From the NCBI GenBank assembly GCA_024235795.1, contig JACKLR010000003.1:930001-994000 (forward strand): a stretch of DNA of 64,000 nucleotides, in the 5' to 3' direction. The stretch comes from Burkholderiales bacterium. Its GTDB lineage: Bacteria > Pseudomonadota > Gammaproteobacteria > Burkholderiales > Nitrosomonadaceae. The first letter of the stretch is position 1; every line of letters begins with the position of its first letter. The position numbers were made by a program, and so were the translations under genes. Shown here in pieces: positions 8,879 to 17,419 of this stretch. Below the pieces are notes generated by a model. It had not been told where the DNA came from, did not search any database, and was given only the letters and a program-made list of their open reading frames with translations.

Positions 8879-11566
8879 TCATATAAATTGTTTTAGTTTG
8901 ACCGTAATGCGCGTACCTGAACCAATTTCACTGTAACCCTCAAGCTGACCTCCCCAAATCATGACATGCGGCAGAATGGATCGTAAACATCTAAATTCTT
9001 TCGAACTGGAATGTTCTGTACCAAACAAATATTTTTGAAATCGTTCATTTGGCATGCCGAATCCAGTATTGGAAATATTGTAAATCATAAAACCATCTTG
9101 ATCTTCAATATGAATGGTTATGGCTGTATTTTCTGCGGCATCCTGTAGCAGAATCAACAAAACAATCATAAACAATTTTTTAGTTTCATCAGCATCGGCA
9201 AACACCAGACTGACCTGATCTGGGAATTCGCATTGAAAAGTATTACCGCGTAACGCTGCTTTTTCTTCCATTACAGTTGTAGCAGATATAATTGCTGCAC
9301 TAGCATCTACCGGGTAATTCTCAATCTCACCATTCCACAAATCTTTGTTAAGGTAGGCATCAGATTTCTGCAGCATTTTGATTGAACCATCTATTTTCTC
9401 CCGAATCAACTGTAAAAACTGTATTTGTTCTCCCCGGTTAAAATCTTCTTTATCCAACTTTTCAGAAAGCTCCTTTATCGCGTACATATCACTGTATAGC
9501 TGATGACTAACAAATGTCGCAAGGTTTTCCTTGACCGAATTGATATGTTTCACAGTTGTAACATTGATCAGTTCACACAAAATACCGCTCAAGTTAAAAG
9601 GTGTATACATATCTGTCGACATTTGTACGGCAGCATTTTTTAGTAGCGGAGAAATGTGTAATATATACTTACTTTCATCTTCTTCCAGCCCATTAACCAT
9701 CAATGTCGAATGACTTCTTTCAATTACAACATTTTCAATCAAGGTACGAACATTACTTAATTCCATTCCGGTCAGTCGCGTGATCAAATCCACTGCTGTC
9801 ATCTCATAAGGCAAAATTCGATGATCTTCCAGCAATTTCACCATCGTTTCATTCACCAGAATAACCCTGCCGAACAAATCGTAAAGAATAGCCGATGTAC
9901 TGAGGCCATTCAGGAAATCTTCCAAGCCATTCAAACGCATTTCAACCAATGAAATGGATTTATTTAATTCCTGATGTACCTGCGTACCTGCATCCAGTTG
10001 AAGAAAGCGCTGAACATGACTTAAGGAATTGGTTTGTTTGCTCAGCCACTGTTGTCGGTAATGCAATAATTCGGCTATCTGATGAGCGAAATCATGAACA
10101 ATAGCTTCAAAATTAGGTCTTTCCTTAACTCTATCGGGGGCAATACCGAATGCCCAGAATCCAAGCACATTACCAGTATGAACCAAAGGAACGAGATATT
10201 GTGTTTCATCGGAATCGGTACTACTTAAATATTCTGAAACAACAATCGGCCCGTTTTTGAGAATTGCAGTACTGTATGGCGTGCGTTCATAGTCTCTACG
10301 CATTTCATGAATGTCTTCAAAGACACAGTTCAACGCCTTAACTTCTCTGACGCGGTGATCCGATGGAATACGTTCAAGCAAAATAACGCGATTGAGATCT
10401 AACGACTGATTAATCATCGACAACACCTGAGACCAGGGGTCTGACGATTCATAAAAACTCGGCAGAAATACACGTTCACGAATTTTTGTGGATGTTTCCA
10501 GCAATAAATCCCGTAACGCAACATTGTCTCGTGTCATTTTTCTTTGCACAAAAACAACTAGGGCTGCAAATTGCGCAAAACCAAATTCGGCAACCGGCTG
10601 CCAAATCTGCAAATGAATCAATAAGAACCATGAGAGGGCGGAAAAGATGCCGAGCAAAATTAATGTCAGCCAAATCGATAGACTCACATCCAACCGCTGA
10701 TAGGCCATTAAACTCAGGGTGACAATGAGAAGGATCAGGACTGCAGAAATATACCATTCCGCTTCAATCGTCACACGATCAGACAATAATGTTTCAAGCG
10801 CATAGCCATGAAACACGAGCGGAGAAAATAATTCATCATGATTGAGTAAAGGCGGCACTATAATGGCATCATCCTGCTCTACTATACCAATGACAATACT
10901 GCGCCCATTAACCAATTCGGGAACAAGATCACCATCGAGAACTTTTTCCAGCCCAATTAAAGGTAGCGTGCCGGCGCCCCCAACAAAATCAACCAGGAAG
11001 GATTCGTCTGCTATCTCTGGAAATTTTCCGTTATAGTGCCGTGCCGCTTCCATTTCGAAAGGATAAATAATTTCATCCTGATATCGTAATTCTGTCAATT
11101 GCTTCCGGCTAACACCGTAGACCGGCGGGCTGATATACGAAATCACCTTTTTTATCTTTGTTTCAGCCGCAATATCGGGAATAGGAACCAGCTTTGGAAT
11201 AAATGTCTCCTTCGAAATACTGATCATTTTCTGGGCGAACAGAAGCTTTTCCATCCGCACCGATTCCTGATAAAAATTGACGGTTGCATTTTCCGGTAAA
11301 AACATGAAATTGATTTGCTGCGCACCCAGAGAATCAAGCGATTGTATTAAAGGTATCCACACATCATCACCGGCTGAACGATACTTCTCGTCCACTTCAA
11401 TCAATAAGACTTTGGGCCTTTCTTTGCCAACTGCCGGGGTATAGCTGGTAAAAACATCATACAGTAATAAATTCGGCAGGCTGAATACACCCAGCACACT
11501 CAATAAAAGTGTCGCCAGAAATATACCGACACCTGCATTTAAACCATAATATTTTTGCTTGAACAT
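8879..11566 (-). CDS. CHASE2-domain sensor histidine kinase
   Basis: 895 residues. In order: a membrane segment (10-32), an extracytoplasmic CHASE2 sensor domain (about 35-255), three closely spaced membrane helices (about 268-345), a GAF-like segment (about 365-510), a PAS-like segment (about 545-650), a phosphoacceptor region with FVSHQ (His688) and a HATPase domain to the end. This order is typical of CHASE2 kinases. The ATPase N-box is poor (LLILLQDAAEN near 800-809) and the G1 box reads NTGFG rather than DxGxG, though a GSGT motif is present near the C-terminus. No response regulator gene lies next to it. First gene of the operon, so it probably senses envelope state and acts with the CapC-like machinery; it may be a weak or regulatory kinase. 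Confidence 0.82.
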   Translation of the reverse strand: MFKQKYYGLNAGVGIFLATLLLSVLGVFSLPNLLLYDVFTSYTPAVGKERPKVLLIEVDEKYRSAGDDVWIPLIQSLDSLGAQQINFMFLPENATVNFYQESVRMEKLLFAQKMISISKETFIPKLVPIPDIAAETKIKKVISYISPPVYGVSRKQLTELRYQDEIIYPFEMEAARHYNGKFPEIADESFLVDFVGGAGTLPLIGLEKVLDGDLVPELVNGRSIVIGIVEQDDAIIVPPLLNHDELFSPLVFHGYALETLLSDRVTIEAEWYISAVLILLIVTLSLMAYQRLDVSLSIWLTLILLGIFSALSWFLLIHLQIWQPVAEFGFAQFAALVVFVQRKMTRDNVALRDLLLETSTKIRERVFLPSFYESSDPWSQVLSMINQSLDLNRVILLERIPSDHRVREVKALNCVFEDIHEMRRDYERTPYSTAILKNGPIVVSEYLSSTDSDETQYLVPLVHTGNVLGFWAFGIAPDRVKERPNFEAIVHDFAHQIAELLHYRQQWLSKQTNSLSHVQRFLQLDAGTQVHQELNKSISLVEMRLNGLEDFLNGLSTSAILYDLFGRVILVNETMVKLLEDHRILPYEMTAVDLITRLTGMELSNVRTLIENVVIERSHSTLMVNGLEEDESKYILHISPLLKNAAVQMSTDMYTPFNLSGILCELINVTTVKHINSVKENLATFVSHQLYSDMYAIKELSEKLDKEDFNRGEQIQFLQLIREKIDGSIKMLQKSDAYLNKDLWNGEIENYPVDASAAIISATTVMEEKAALRGNTFQCEFPDQVSLVFADADETKKLFMIVLLILLQDAAENTAITIHIEDQDGFMIYNISNTGFGMPNERFQKYLFGTEHSSSKEFRCLRSILPHVMIWGGQLEGYSEIGSGTRITVKLKQFI

Positions 11567-11831
11567 TTTTCTAATTTTTTACAATAACTGATCGCGAATA
11601 GCTATAAAATCAGTGATCAAAGCAGACTCATCCGAAAAAAAATAGAAATACATGAAAGAAACAGTACCCTATTTTCTCATTTGATTACGTTTTGCCGATG
11701 ATCATCATTTTAATGGCAGGTAAAAGCATCAATTGTTTGAACAATTCTTGATTTACAGGGCTTTTCTACTAAATCGACGTATTCAACCCAGATTTCCCAT
11801 TAAAAAAATTCTATTGGAAGCCATTAAAGTA

Positions 11832-12958
11832 TACTCACCACACTTCAAATTTCGGCACTCAAGTGCAATCGATAATCTGAAAATTATCGGTCAACAAGGA
11901 ACGTAACGATTCTTTATAGCGCTCTGGGGAGGCAAAAAAATCATCACAAGCTTGCTTGAACAGAGCAAAGGTTTCATAGTACTTGCCATATAGGATTTCC
12001 TTCTTGAAGAACCGCCAAAAACGTTCAATCAGGTTTAGATTGGGTGCATATGGTGGCAAGAAGATTAATTCGATTTTTGAATCTGACAAGTATTCAGTAA
12101 CGATCTGTGAGCGGTAATAACGAGCATTATCGCAGATGACGTAAATGCTGGCAGCAGCAGGATGCTGTTGCTCGATCTGTTGTAACAACTCTACTGTGGA
12201 TTGCGCATTGATAGCGTCATCATAACGGACGATCGGATAGAGTCCGGCGCAATCGATGGCTCCGTTGATATTGATACGCTGCCGCCCCGTGTTGCTGCGA
12301 ATTCCATGTTCCTGGCCACGCTTGATCCAGCCATATCCCGCGACCGGGTTATGGTGCGGATGTGTGGCATCCATGAAATAAATTGGATCATCAGGTGCTT
12401 TTTCTGCTTTCAGGTTTTGATAGCGTTCAACAAAATCCCTTTGCTGATCAGCGTTGGCTTTGCCAGGAATCAACTTGGGCTTTTTGTATACGTATCCCAA
12501 TCGATGTAACAGTTGTGTCATGCCGCTTTCGCTGTATGCAACCTGCCACGTCTGTTCGACGTAATATGCGACTTCCTTCGCGGTAAGATAGAGATTCTCA
12601 CTCAGATGCTGATCTAGAAACTGCAGTTGTGCTTTTGTTAGCGCAGCTTCGCTGCCACCAGCATCATTTTGCTGCAATGCAGCTAAACCGCCTTTGCGAT
12701 AACGCTTAAAGTGATTGCGGACAGTTTCACGGTCAATCAACAACGCTTCCGCAATCTTCGTAACCGGCCACCCTTTGCCTAACAGGTAAACAGCTTTTAC
12801 CCGGTCAGCATAACGCTTGTCGATAGCATGGCGATGTTCAAACTCTAAATCGTCGAGTTCTTGATTGGTTAGGTCGTAGCGTGAAGACATGTGGCAATTT
12901 TATTCTATTCATGGTTTTATTGCACCAACTTAAACCAAATTCTCATTCATGATTAGTA
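11832..12958 (-). mobile_element. IS630-family element, copy A (intact, 1,127 bp)
   Basis: The ends read TACTCACC at 11832 and GATTAGTA to 12958, flanked on both sides by the TA dinucleotide expected for IS630/Tc1-mariner insertions (11830-11831 and 12959-12960). The terminal repeats are imperfect. A second copy with the same native length (1,127 bp after removing its insert) lies at 25823-28667, which confirms the boundaries. This copy is the intact parent for comparison. It sits about 265 bases upstream of the sensor-kinase gene start, in a stretch with no other gene. Confidence 0.92.
11859..12890 (-). CDS. IS630-family transposase
   Basis: 343 residues, start ATG at 12890. The N-terminal half is a double helix-turn-helix region (DRETVRNHFKRYRKGG near 49-64). 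The C-terminal half carries the DDE catalytic triad in its usual settings: YFMDATHP, VICDNARYY and LNLIERFWRFFKK. It fills nearly the whole element and has the full family length with no frameshift, so it may be active. It moves DNA by cut and paste into TA targets. Confidence 0.94.
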   Translation of the reverse strand: MSSRYDLTNQELDDLEFEHRHAIDKRYADRVKAVYLLGKGWPVTKIAEALLIDRETVRNHFKRYRKGGLAALQQNDAGGSEAALTKAQLQFLDQHLSENLYLTAKEVAYYVEQTWQVAYSESGMTQLLHRLGYVYKKPKLIPGKANADQQRDFVERYQNLKAEKAPDDPIYFMDATHPHHNPVAGYGWIKRGQEHGIRSNTGRQRININGAIDCAGLYPIVRYDDAINAQSTVELLQQIEQQHPAAASIYVICDNARYYRSQIVTEYLSDSKIELIFLPPYAPNLNLIERFWRFFKKEILYGKYYETFALFKQACDDFFASPERYKESLRSLLTDNFQIIDCT

Positions 12959-13035
12959 TAAGTTGTTAAAAATAGTACTATTTTGCTAAATTATGATTGT
13001 TTGATTTGAGCATAATTTTCTTACGGGGGAAATTC

Positions 13036-13408
13036 ATGGGTTTTGAGCTTCGATTTACCGACAAAGAGATCACTGCGTGGGGTGGAATGGGTTTGATGAA
13101 ACGGATGCTTGACCGGATTGGTTTTAGTTCGGCCCTTGAAGCTTGCGAATTACCACAACAGAAGAGTAACCGCGGCTATTCGCCGATTCAGTTGATTGTG
13201 CAATTCATGTTATCGGTATGGTGTGGCGCAAACCGATTCGAACATTCAGAGGTTACCCGCCATGTCCGGTACTTCAGAAACTGTTTGGTTTCAAACGTAT
13301 GGCGAACTTCAAAGCGATCATGAGGCTGTTCCGGAAGTTTGATCAGGCAACTACGATGCGGGTATTTGGCTGCTTGTATCACTGGTTTTTTGGCAACCTT
13401 AATCTAGC
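13036..13408 (+). pseudogene. IS1380-group transposase remnant, frameshifted and truncated
   Basis: Starts MGFELRFTDKEITAWGG at 13036 after a GGGGGAA ribosome site. It reads as the N-terminal third of an IS1380-group transposase (SNRGYSPIQLIVQFMLSVWCGANRFEHSEVTRH). Near 13264 one base is missing and the homologous reading continues in the next frame (PVLQKLFGFKRMANFKA...CLYHWFFGNL). The gene is then cut at about 13408 by the left end of a different IS1380 element. It differs from the other two IS1380 copies in the window and is certainly inactive. Confidence 0.78.
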
Positions 13409-14220
13409 CTGGATATTGCATGAAGGAAGGAGGCAATTCCTCTTAAATCTTTTATAATTCAGTTACCTATGCTGCATAAAAGAGAGGAATTGCCAGTGAC
13501 AGATTGTACCCAGAGATCGTTTGATTTTCCAGAGGTAAAAAAGCGTGTTGTTGAAGTGAATTTTGAAGGTGGAGACATCACCTCGGATGGCGGCGTAATA
13601 TTGCTGCGGCAGGCTGATCGATTGATTGGGTTGAGTAAGGCCGTAGCAAGCGTTTTGGAAGACAACCGCAGACGGGCAAGTTGCAAGCATGACGGCTTGA
13701 GTCTGTTACGGCAACGGGTTTATAGTTTGGCATCGGGGTATGAAGATTTGAATGATCACCAAAAGCTGCGTCATGATTGTGCGATACAAACGGCGGTCGA
13801 GCGAATGGAAACACTGGCGAGCAGTTCCACGTTGTGCCGTTGGGAGAATCGCTCTGATAGTCTGGCTGCATGGCGTATTCACGGAGTGATGGTTGAACAA
13901 TTCATCGCTTCGTTCACCGATACGCCCAAAGAATTGATTCTGGATTTTGATGCGACTGATGATGCCGTTCACGGCAAACAGGAAGGTAGTTTTTTTCATG
14001 GGTACTATGATCACTACTGTTTTCTGCCGCTGTATGTTTTTTGCCGGGATCAGTTGCTGGTCAGTTATTTGCGGCCGAGCAAGATTGACGGCGCAAAACA
14101 TGCCTGGGCCATTCTTTCATTGCTGGTAAAGCAGTTAAGAAATGCGTGGCCGGAGGTTCGCATTATTTTTCGTGGCGACAGTGGCTTTTGCCGTCATAGA
14201 ATGTTGACTTGGTGTGAGCG
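13409..14220 (+). mobile_element. IS1380-family element, copy A, 3' half lost
   Basis: The left end (GGATATTGCATGAAGG near 13411) matches the left end of the complete copy at 46358, and the two stay nearly identical until 14220. There this copy stops inside the transposase gene, directly against a different IS. The transposase reading frame begins with GTG at 13496 after AGAGGAAT and matches the intact copy down to HRMLTWCER (about 240 of 438 residues). It contains LDFDATDDAVHG and IIFRGDSGF, two of the catalytic regions, but lacks the rest. A non-functional partial element. Confidence 0.85.
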
Positions 14221-14281
14221 GGTTCTGTGCGAATTACTATATTTAAGCGACAACGGGCAAATTGAACAACGGGCAAATTGA
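13496..14281 (+). pseudogene. IS1380 transposase, C-terminally truncated
   Basis: This frame is the N-terminal part of the same transposase found intact at 46446-47759. Homology ends at residue CER near 14220. The final 20 codons (VLCELLYLSDNGQIE...) are read from the end of the adjoining rve-type IS and are not native. The start codon is GTG where the intact copy has ATG. Catalytic Asp residues are present but the C-terminal Glu region is missing, so the product cannot be active. Confidence 0.85.
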
Positions 14282-15356
14282 ATAGTCCATGGCAGGATGA
14301 TTCCCAGTGATAATTTTTTATGGACAACAGTTTTCCGTTGGGAATATCATCATTTGATGCTTTTTGGTTGGGTGTTTTCTTATTCAATGACGAATGTGCC
14401 CTCGTTTCATTGAAGTAGTCTTGATATCGGTTCAGCTTTTTACTCAAATCATCAGCATTCCAAAATAGTACATGATTCAAAAACTCCTGTCGGCAAAGTC
14501 CTATACTGCGTTCGATAAAAGGGTGGGATGTGGGTGTGCCAGGAACTGTTTTGACTTCTTTGATTCCTAATATTCTCAAGTTTGCTTGCCAGCGATGGAA
14601 TTCAAATAACGTATCGTTGTCCGAACTTAAATAGTTGGGTAATGTTTTTCTGGCGATTACTTTGTTAAACATGTGACAAACAGCCGCACCATCAGGGTTA
14701 CCACTGTGTATAGAGAAACCGATAATTCTTCGACTATAAATATCGATCACAAGCATTACCCAATGTGACTTGAGCAATATAGATTCACAACGAAAAAAGT
14801 CTACCGACCACAAACTGTCTTTCGCATGTCCCATAAACGTCAACCAGGACGGGCTATTGTTGTCCGGAATATTTTTATAATTCTGGCGCAAAATTCGAGC
14901 CACGGCGAATCGACTGATATCTATGCCAAATTCCTTAAAAATCTGCATAGCAATGCGGCCATATCCAAATCGTGGATTTCGTCGCTTCATTTCAATCACA
15001 AGATCAATCAGATCTTGTTCAGGCCCTTTGCGACCTGGTTTCGTTTGTGTTTTATTGGAAAAGAGTTTGCTGTATTTTTGTTTAACCAACGCCTGATGAA
15101 ATTTCAAAAGAGTGGCGGGCTTTAAAATAACTGCTATTTTCTGAAGCCGCTTTTTGCTGATTAAAAATGTCAGATAACCAAACAAGACACGATCAAACGA
15201 AGTTAATCGGGGTGCACGTGATCGTTGACGTGTTAAAGTGATCAGCTGCTGTTTCAGTAACAGGTTTTCTGCCATCACAGTTTTTATTCCGCCAGGCCTA
15301 ATGAGCTTGGCAAGCGTTGCAAGAAAATGAATCAATAATTGCATCTTTTCGATCAT
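14163..15356 (-). CDS. Integrase-core (rve) transposase
   Basis: About 397 residues from ATG at 15356 (MIEKMQLLIHF). An N-terminal coiled/HTH region is followed by an rve catalytic domain with WSVDFFRCES, LSSDNDTLF and HPFIERSIGL, which supply the D, D and E. The core resembles IS481/IS3-type integrases, but I would not name a group. Related proteins end soon after a GLFxLP motif, present here as GLFNLPV. This frame then runs about 35 codons across the element end into the IS1380 remnant, so its native stop appears to be lost and the tail is foreign. Confidence 0.8.
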   Translation of the reverse strand: MIEKMQLLIHFLATLAKLIRPGGIKTVMAENLLLKQQLITLTRQRSRAPRLTSFDRVLFGYLTFLISKKRLQKIAVILKPATLLKFHQALVKQKYSKLFSNKTQTKPGRKGPEQDLIDLVIEMKRRNPRFGYGRIAMQIFKEFGIDISRFAVARILRQNYKNIPDNNSPSWLTFMGHAKDSLWSVDFFRCESILLKSHWVMLVIDIYSRRIIGFSIHSGNPDGAAVCHMFNKVIARKTLPNYLSSDNDTLFEFHRWQANLRILGIKEVKTVPGTPTSHPFIERSIGLCRQEFLNHVLFWNADDLSKKLNRYQDYFNETRAHSSLNKKTPNQKASNDDIPNGKLLSIKNYHWESSCHGLFNLPVVQFARCRLNIVIRTEPAHTKSTFYDGKSHCRHEK

Positions 15357-15406
15357 GCGACTTATCTTATACACTTATTGGCAAACAACAAATTGGTATG
15401 TAATAG
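14221..15406 (-). mobile_element. Integrase-type (rve) insertion sequence, boundaries approximate
   Basis: The left end begins near TGTGCGAATTACTA at about 14226, where the IS1380 copy breaks off, and the right end lies near 15406 just before the stop of the ATPase gene. The right-end complement (TGCCTATTACATA) loosely matches the left end as an imperfect inverted repeat. The left end contains a tandem repeat of CAACGGGCAAATTGAA. A similar solo end lies at 30472-30517, and a truncated second copy at 16735-16985. No target duplication could be established because the left flank is a truncated IS. Confidence 0.6.
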
Positions 15407-15413
15407 GCAATTT

Positions 15414-16658
15414 TTACTGCCAAAGCGCACTGAACGGAACAGCCCATAGATTTTTTCCAAAGGGTACCACCTCTCTCCCGCGATATAGAACAATACCGCA
15501 AATAAAATCATTACCGGTTAGTTGTTGCAGCACTTTCAGTCCTATAAAATCGGGAGCATTTACATGGTCACGACTTTTGACTTCTATCGCAGCAAGTTGA
15601 CCGTTTGGTTTCTCCAACACAAAATCAACCTCTTTGTTGTCGCTTGTACGAAAGTGAAAGATGTTTAGATTATTGTTACTGGCAGATATCAGTTTTATAA
15701 GTTCAGCCGCCACAAAATTTTCCAACACATGCCCAAACAATTCAGGACGGTTTTTTTCCAAATTTTCCAGTTCGTACTGCAACAGATGGCATAGCAGCAA
15801 AGTGTCTGTCACGTAGCCTCTGGGAGATTTAACCAGCCGTTTTCCGATATTGCGGTACCAAGGGGCAACATCGAATGTTAAAAAAAGCATTTTTAGCAGC
15901 GTTTTATAATTCCTTGCAGTAATGTGATTCAATCCGGCACTGCGAGCAATATCCGCATCGTTAACCAATCCACCCGAACGGCTGGCCAGAATACGCAGCA
16001 GATTCGGTAAAACGCTGAGTTTTTCAATCTCTGCCAAAGTGCGCACGTCTCTTTGCAAAATGGTTGTGATATAGCTATCAAACCAGCTGGAGCACTCCTG
16101 AGAATGAGCGCCTGATATTTCCGGGAATGTTGCCAATCGGATTAATTCGGTTAGCTTATGTTTTCCATCGTCTCTTTGAAAATCAGCGTCAAACAGTCTA
16201 TCGATGAAGCAACCTGTGCTACCAAGCACCTCCGAACATGAAAACGGATACAGCGTTAGGATTCGCATGCGTCCCACGAGTGGATCGGAGAGTTTTGGCA
16301 ACGCCATGATATTGGCTGAACCTGTCAGCAGGAATTTGCCTGTTGCTTTCCCATCCTGTTTCTGACGTAATTCATCAACAACGATTTTCAGCGCCCGGAA
16401 AATATCCGGTACAAGTTGTACTTCATCAATGATGAGTGTGTCTTTTCGCTCCTTCAGGAAATGCTCTGGAGCATTGACAGCGGCAGCCATTTGCGTGACG
16501 CTATCGAATGTAACATATTCTGCCGGGAAATTATCATTGGCGATTTTTTGTACAAGCGTGCTTTTTCCGGCTTGACGAGGGCCGTTTAAAAAAACAACTG
16601 GACTCAATGTTAGCGCTTCAAGCAGATTGTTTTTAATCTGCCGGTTGATATAGGGCAT
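15414..16658 (-). CDS. AAA_14/DUF4143 family ATP-binding protein
   Basis: 414 residues, start ATG at 16658. Residues 24-35 hold the Walker A motif (NGPRQAGKSTL) and TLIIDEVQL supplies Walker B. LLTGSANI follows as sensor 1. The C-terminal half is the DUF4143 nuclease-like fold, with EVDFVLEKPNGQ and AIEVKSRD as the typical (D/E)xK-style core. Members of this family are common orphan genes of unknown role, often in accessory DNA. It is intact but sits between a complete and a truncated copy of the same rve-type IS. The stop lies within about ten bases of the IS end. Confidence 0.85.
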   Translation of the reverse strand: MPYINRQIKNNLLEALTLSPVVFLNGPRQAGKSTLVQKIANDNFPAEYVTFDSVTQMAAAVNAPEHFLKERKDTLIIDEVQLVPDIFRALKIVVDELRQKQDGKATGKFLLTGSANIMALPKLSDPLVGRMRILTLYPFSCSEVLGSTGCFIDRLFDADFQRDDGKHKLTELIRLATFPEISGAHSQECSSWFDSYITTILQRDVRTLAEIEKLSVLPNLLRILASRSGGLVNDADIARSAGLNHITARNYKTLLKMLFLTFDVAPWYRNIGKRLVKSPRGYVTDTLLLCHLLQYELENLEKNRPELFGHVLENFVAAELIKLISASNNNLNIFHFRTSDNKEVDFVLEKPNGQLAAIEVKSRDHVNAPDFIGLKVLQQLTGNDFICGIVLYRGREVVPFGKNLWAVPFSALWQ

Positions 16659-16734
16659 ATCTTTCTCAAACGAAAGTAAAAATCACTTTCATATATTATA
16701 TAAGTAACTTATATAATTGCAAACACCTTTTGGA

Positions 16735-16985
16735 AAAGAAGTCACAGCAATTTTCTGAAACCGTTTTTTGCTGATAAAAAATGTCAGATAACGGGACAAG
16801 ACACGATCAAACGAAGTTAATCGAGGTGCACGTGCTCGTTGACGTGTCAATGTGATCAGTTGCTGTTTCAGTAACAGGTTTTCTGCCATCACAGTTTTGA
16901 TTCCGCCAGGCCTGATGAGCCTGGCAAGCGTTACAAAAAATGAATTATTAATTGCATCTTTTCGATCATGTGACGTATCTTGCAC
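16735..16985 (-). pseudogene. Truncated second copy of the rve-type transposase (N-terminus only)
   Basis: The segment ARLIRPGGIKTVMAENLLLKQQLITLTRQRARAPRLTSFDRV is nearly identical to residues about 20-60 of the complete transposase at 14163-15356. Homology fails near 16735, where the reading becomes unrelated (FPKGVCNY), just upstream of the ATPase gene. The first residues are also out of frame compared with the complete copy. Only the promoter-proximal end of the IS survives. Confidence 0.82.
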
Positions 16986-17040
16986 GTTTGTAAGTAAACA
17001 GCAAGTTAGCTAGCTAATATTTCAATTCGCATGTGAATTA

Positions 17041-17150
17041 TTGATTCGGCCAATTAAAGTTTTAACTGAGTGATAAATTAAAAGCAATAAATTCAATGCT
17101 CTATAATTTTAAATATTGTGTTAACTTCAAACTTCTTGTGGCCGGATCAA
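17041..17150. repeat. 110-bp MITE (type B), copy 1, TA target duplication
   Basis: A 110-bp repeat begins TTGATTCGGCC and ends GGCCGGATCAA, so the termini form an inverted repeat, and it is flanked by TA on both sides (17039-17040, 17151-17152). A second copy of identical length lies at 31872-31981 inside an IS1595 transposase. It has no coding capacity. TA duplication points to mobilisation by an IS630/Tc1-type enzyme, but its ends do not match the IS630 elements in this window. Confidence 0.85.
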
Positions 17151-17419
17151 TAGTATCCTGAACAGTACAAGAGTGGCACCAGGCAAAAGTTAAACCGTAA
17201 TGTCTGTACTTACTGTATTTGCACGTTTTACTTTTGGCAATCCTGCCTTTCGTGCATTCCATAGATCATAAGCTGCTTGCTGTGCCATCAATAAGTCTGC
17301 ACTTCCTCCATTCTCAACGCCCAACCATCCTTCGATTCGTAACGCCATTTCAGGAGAGATTGCAGCACGCTCATTTAATACCTTTGATAAGGTAGGGCGG
17401 GCGACATCTAATTGTTCGG

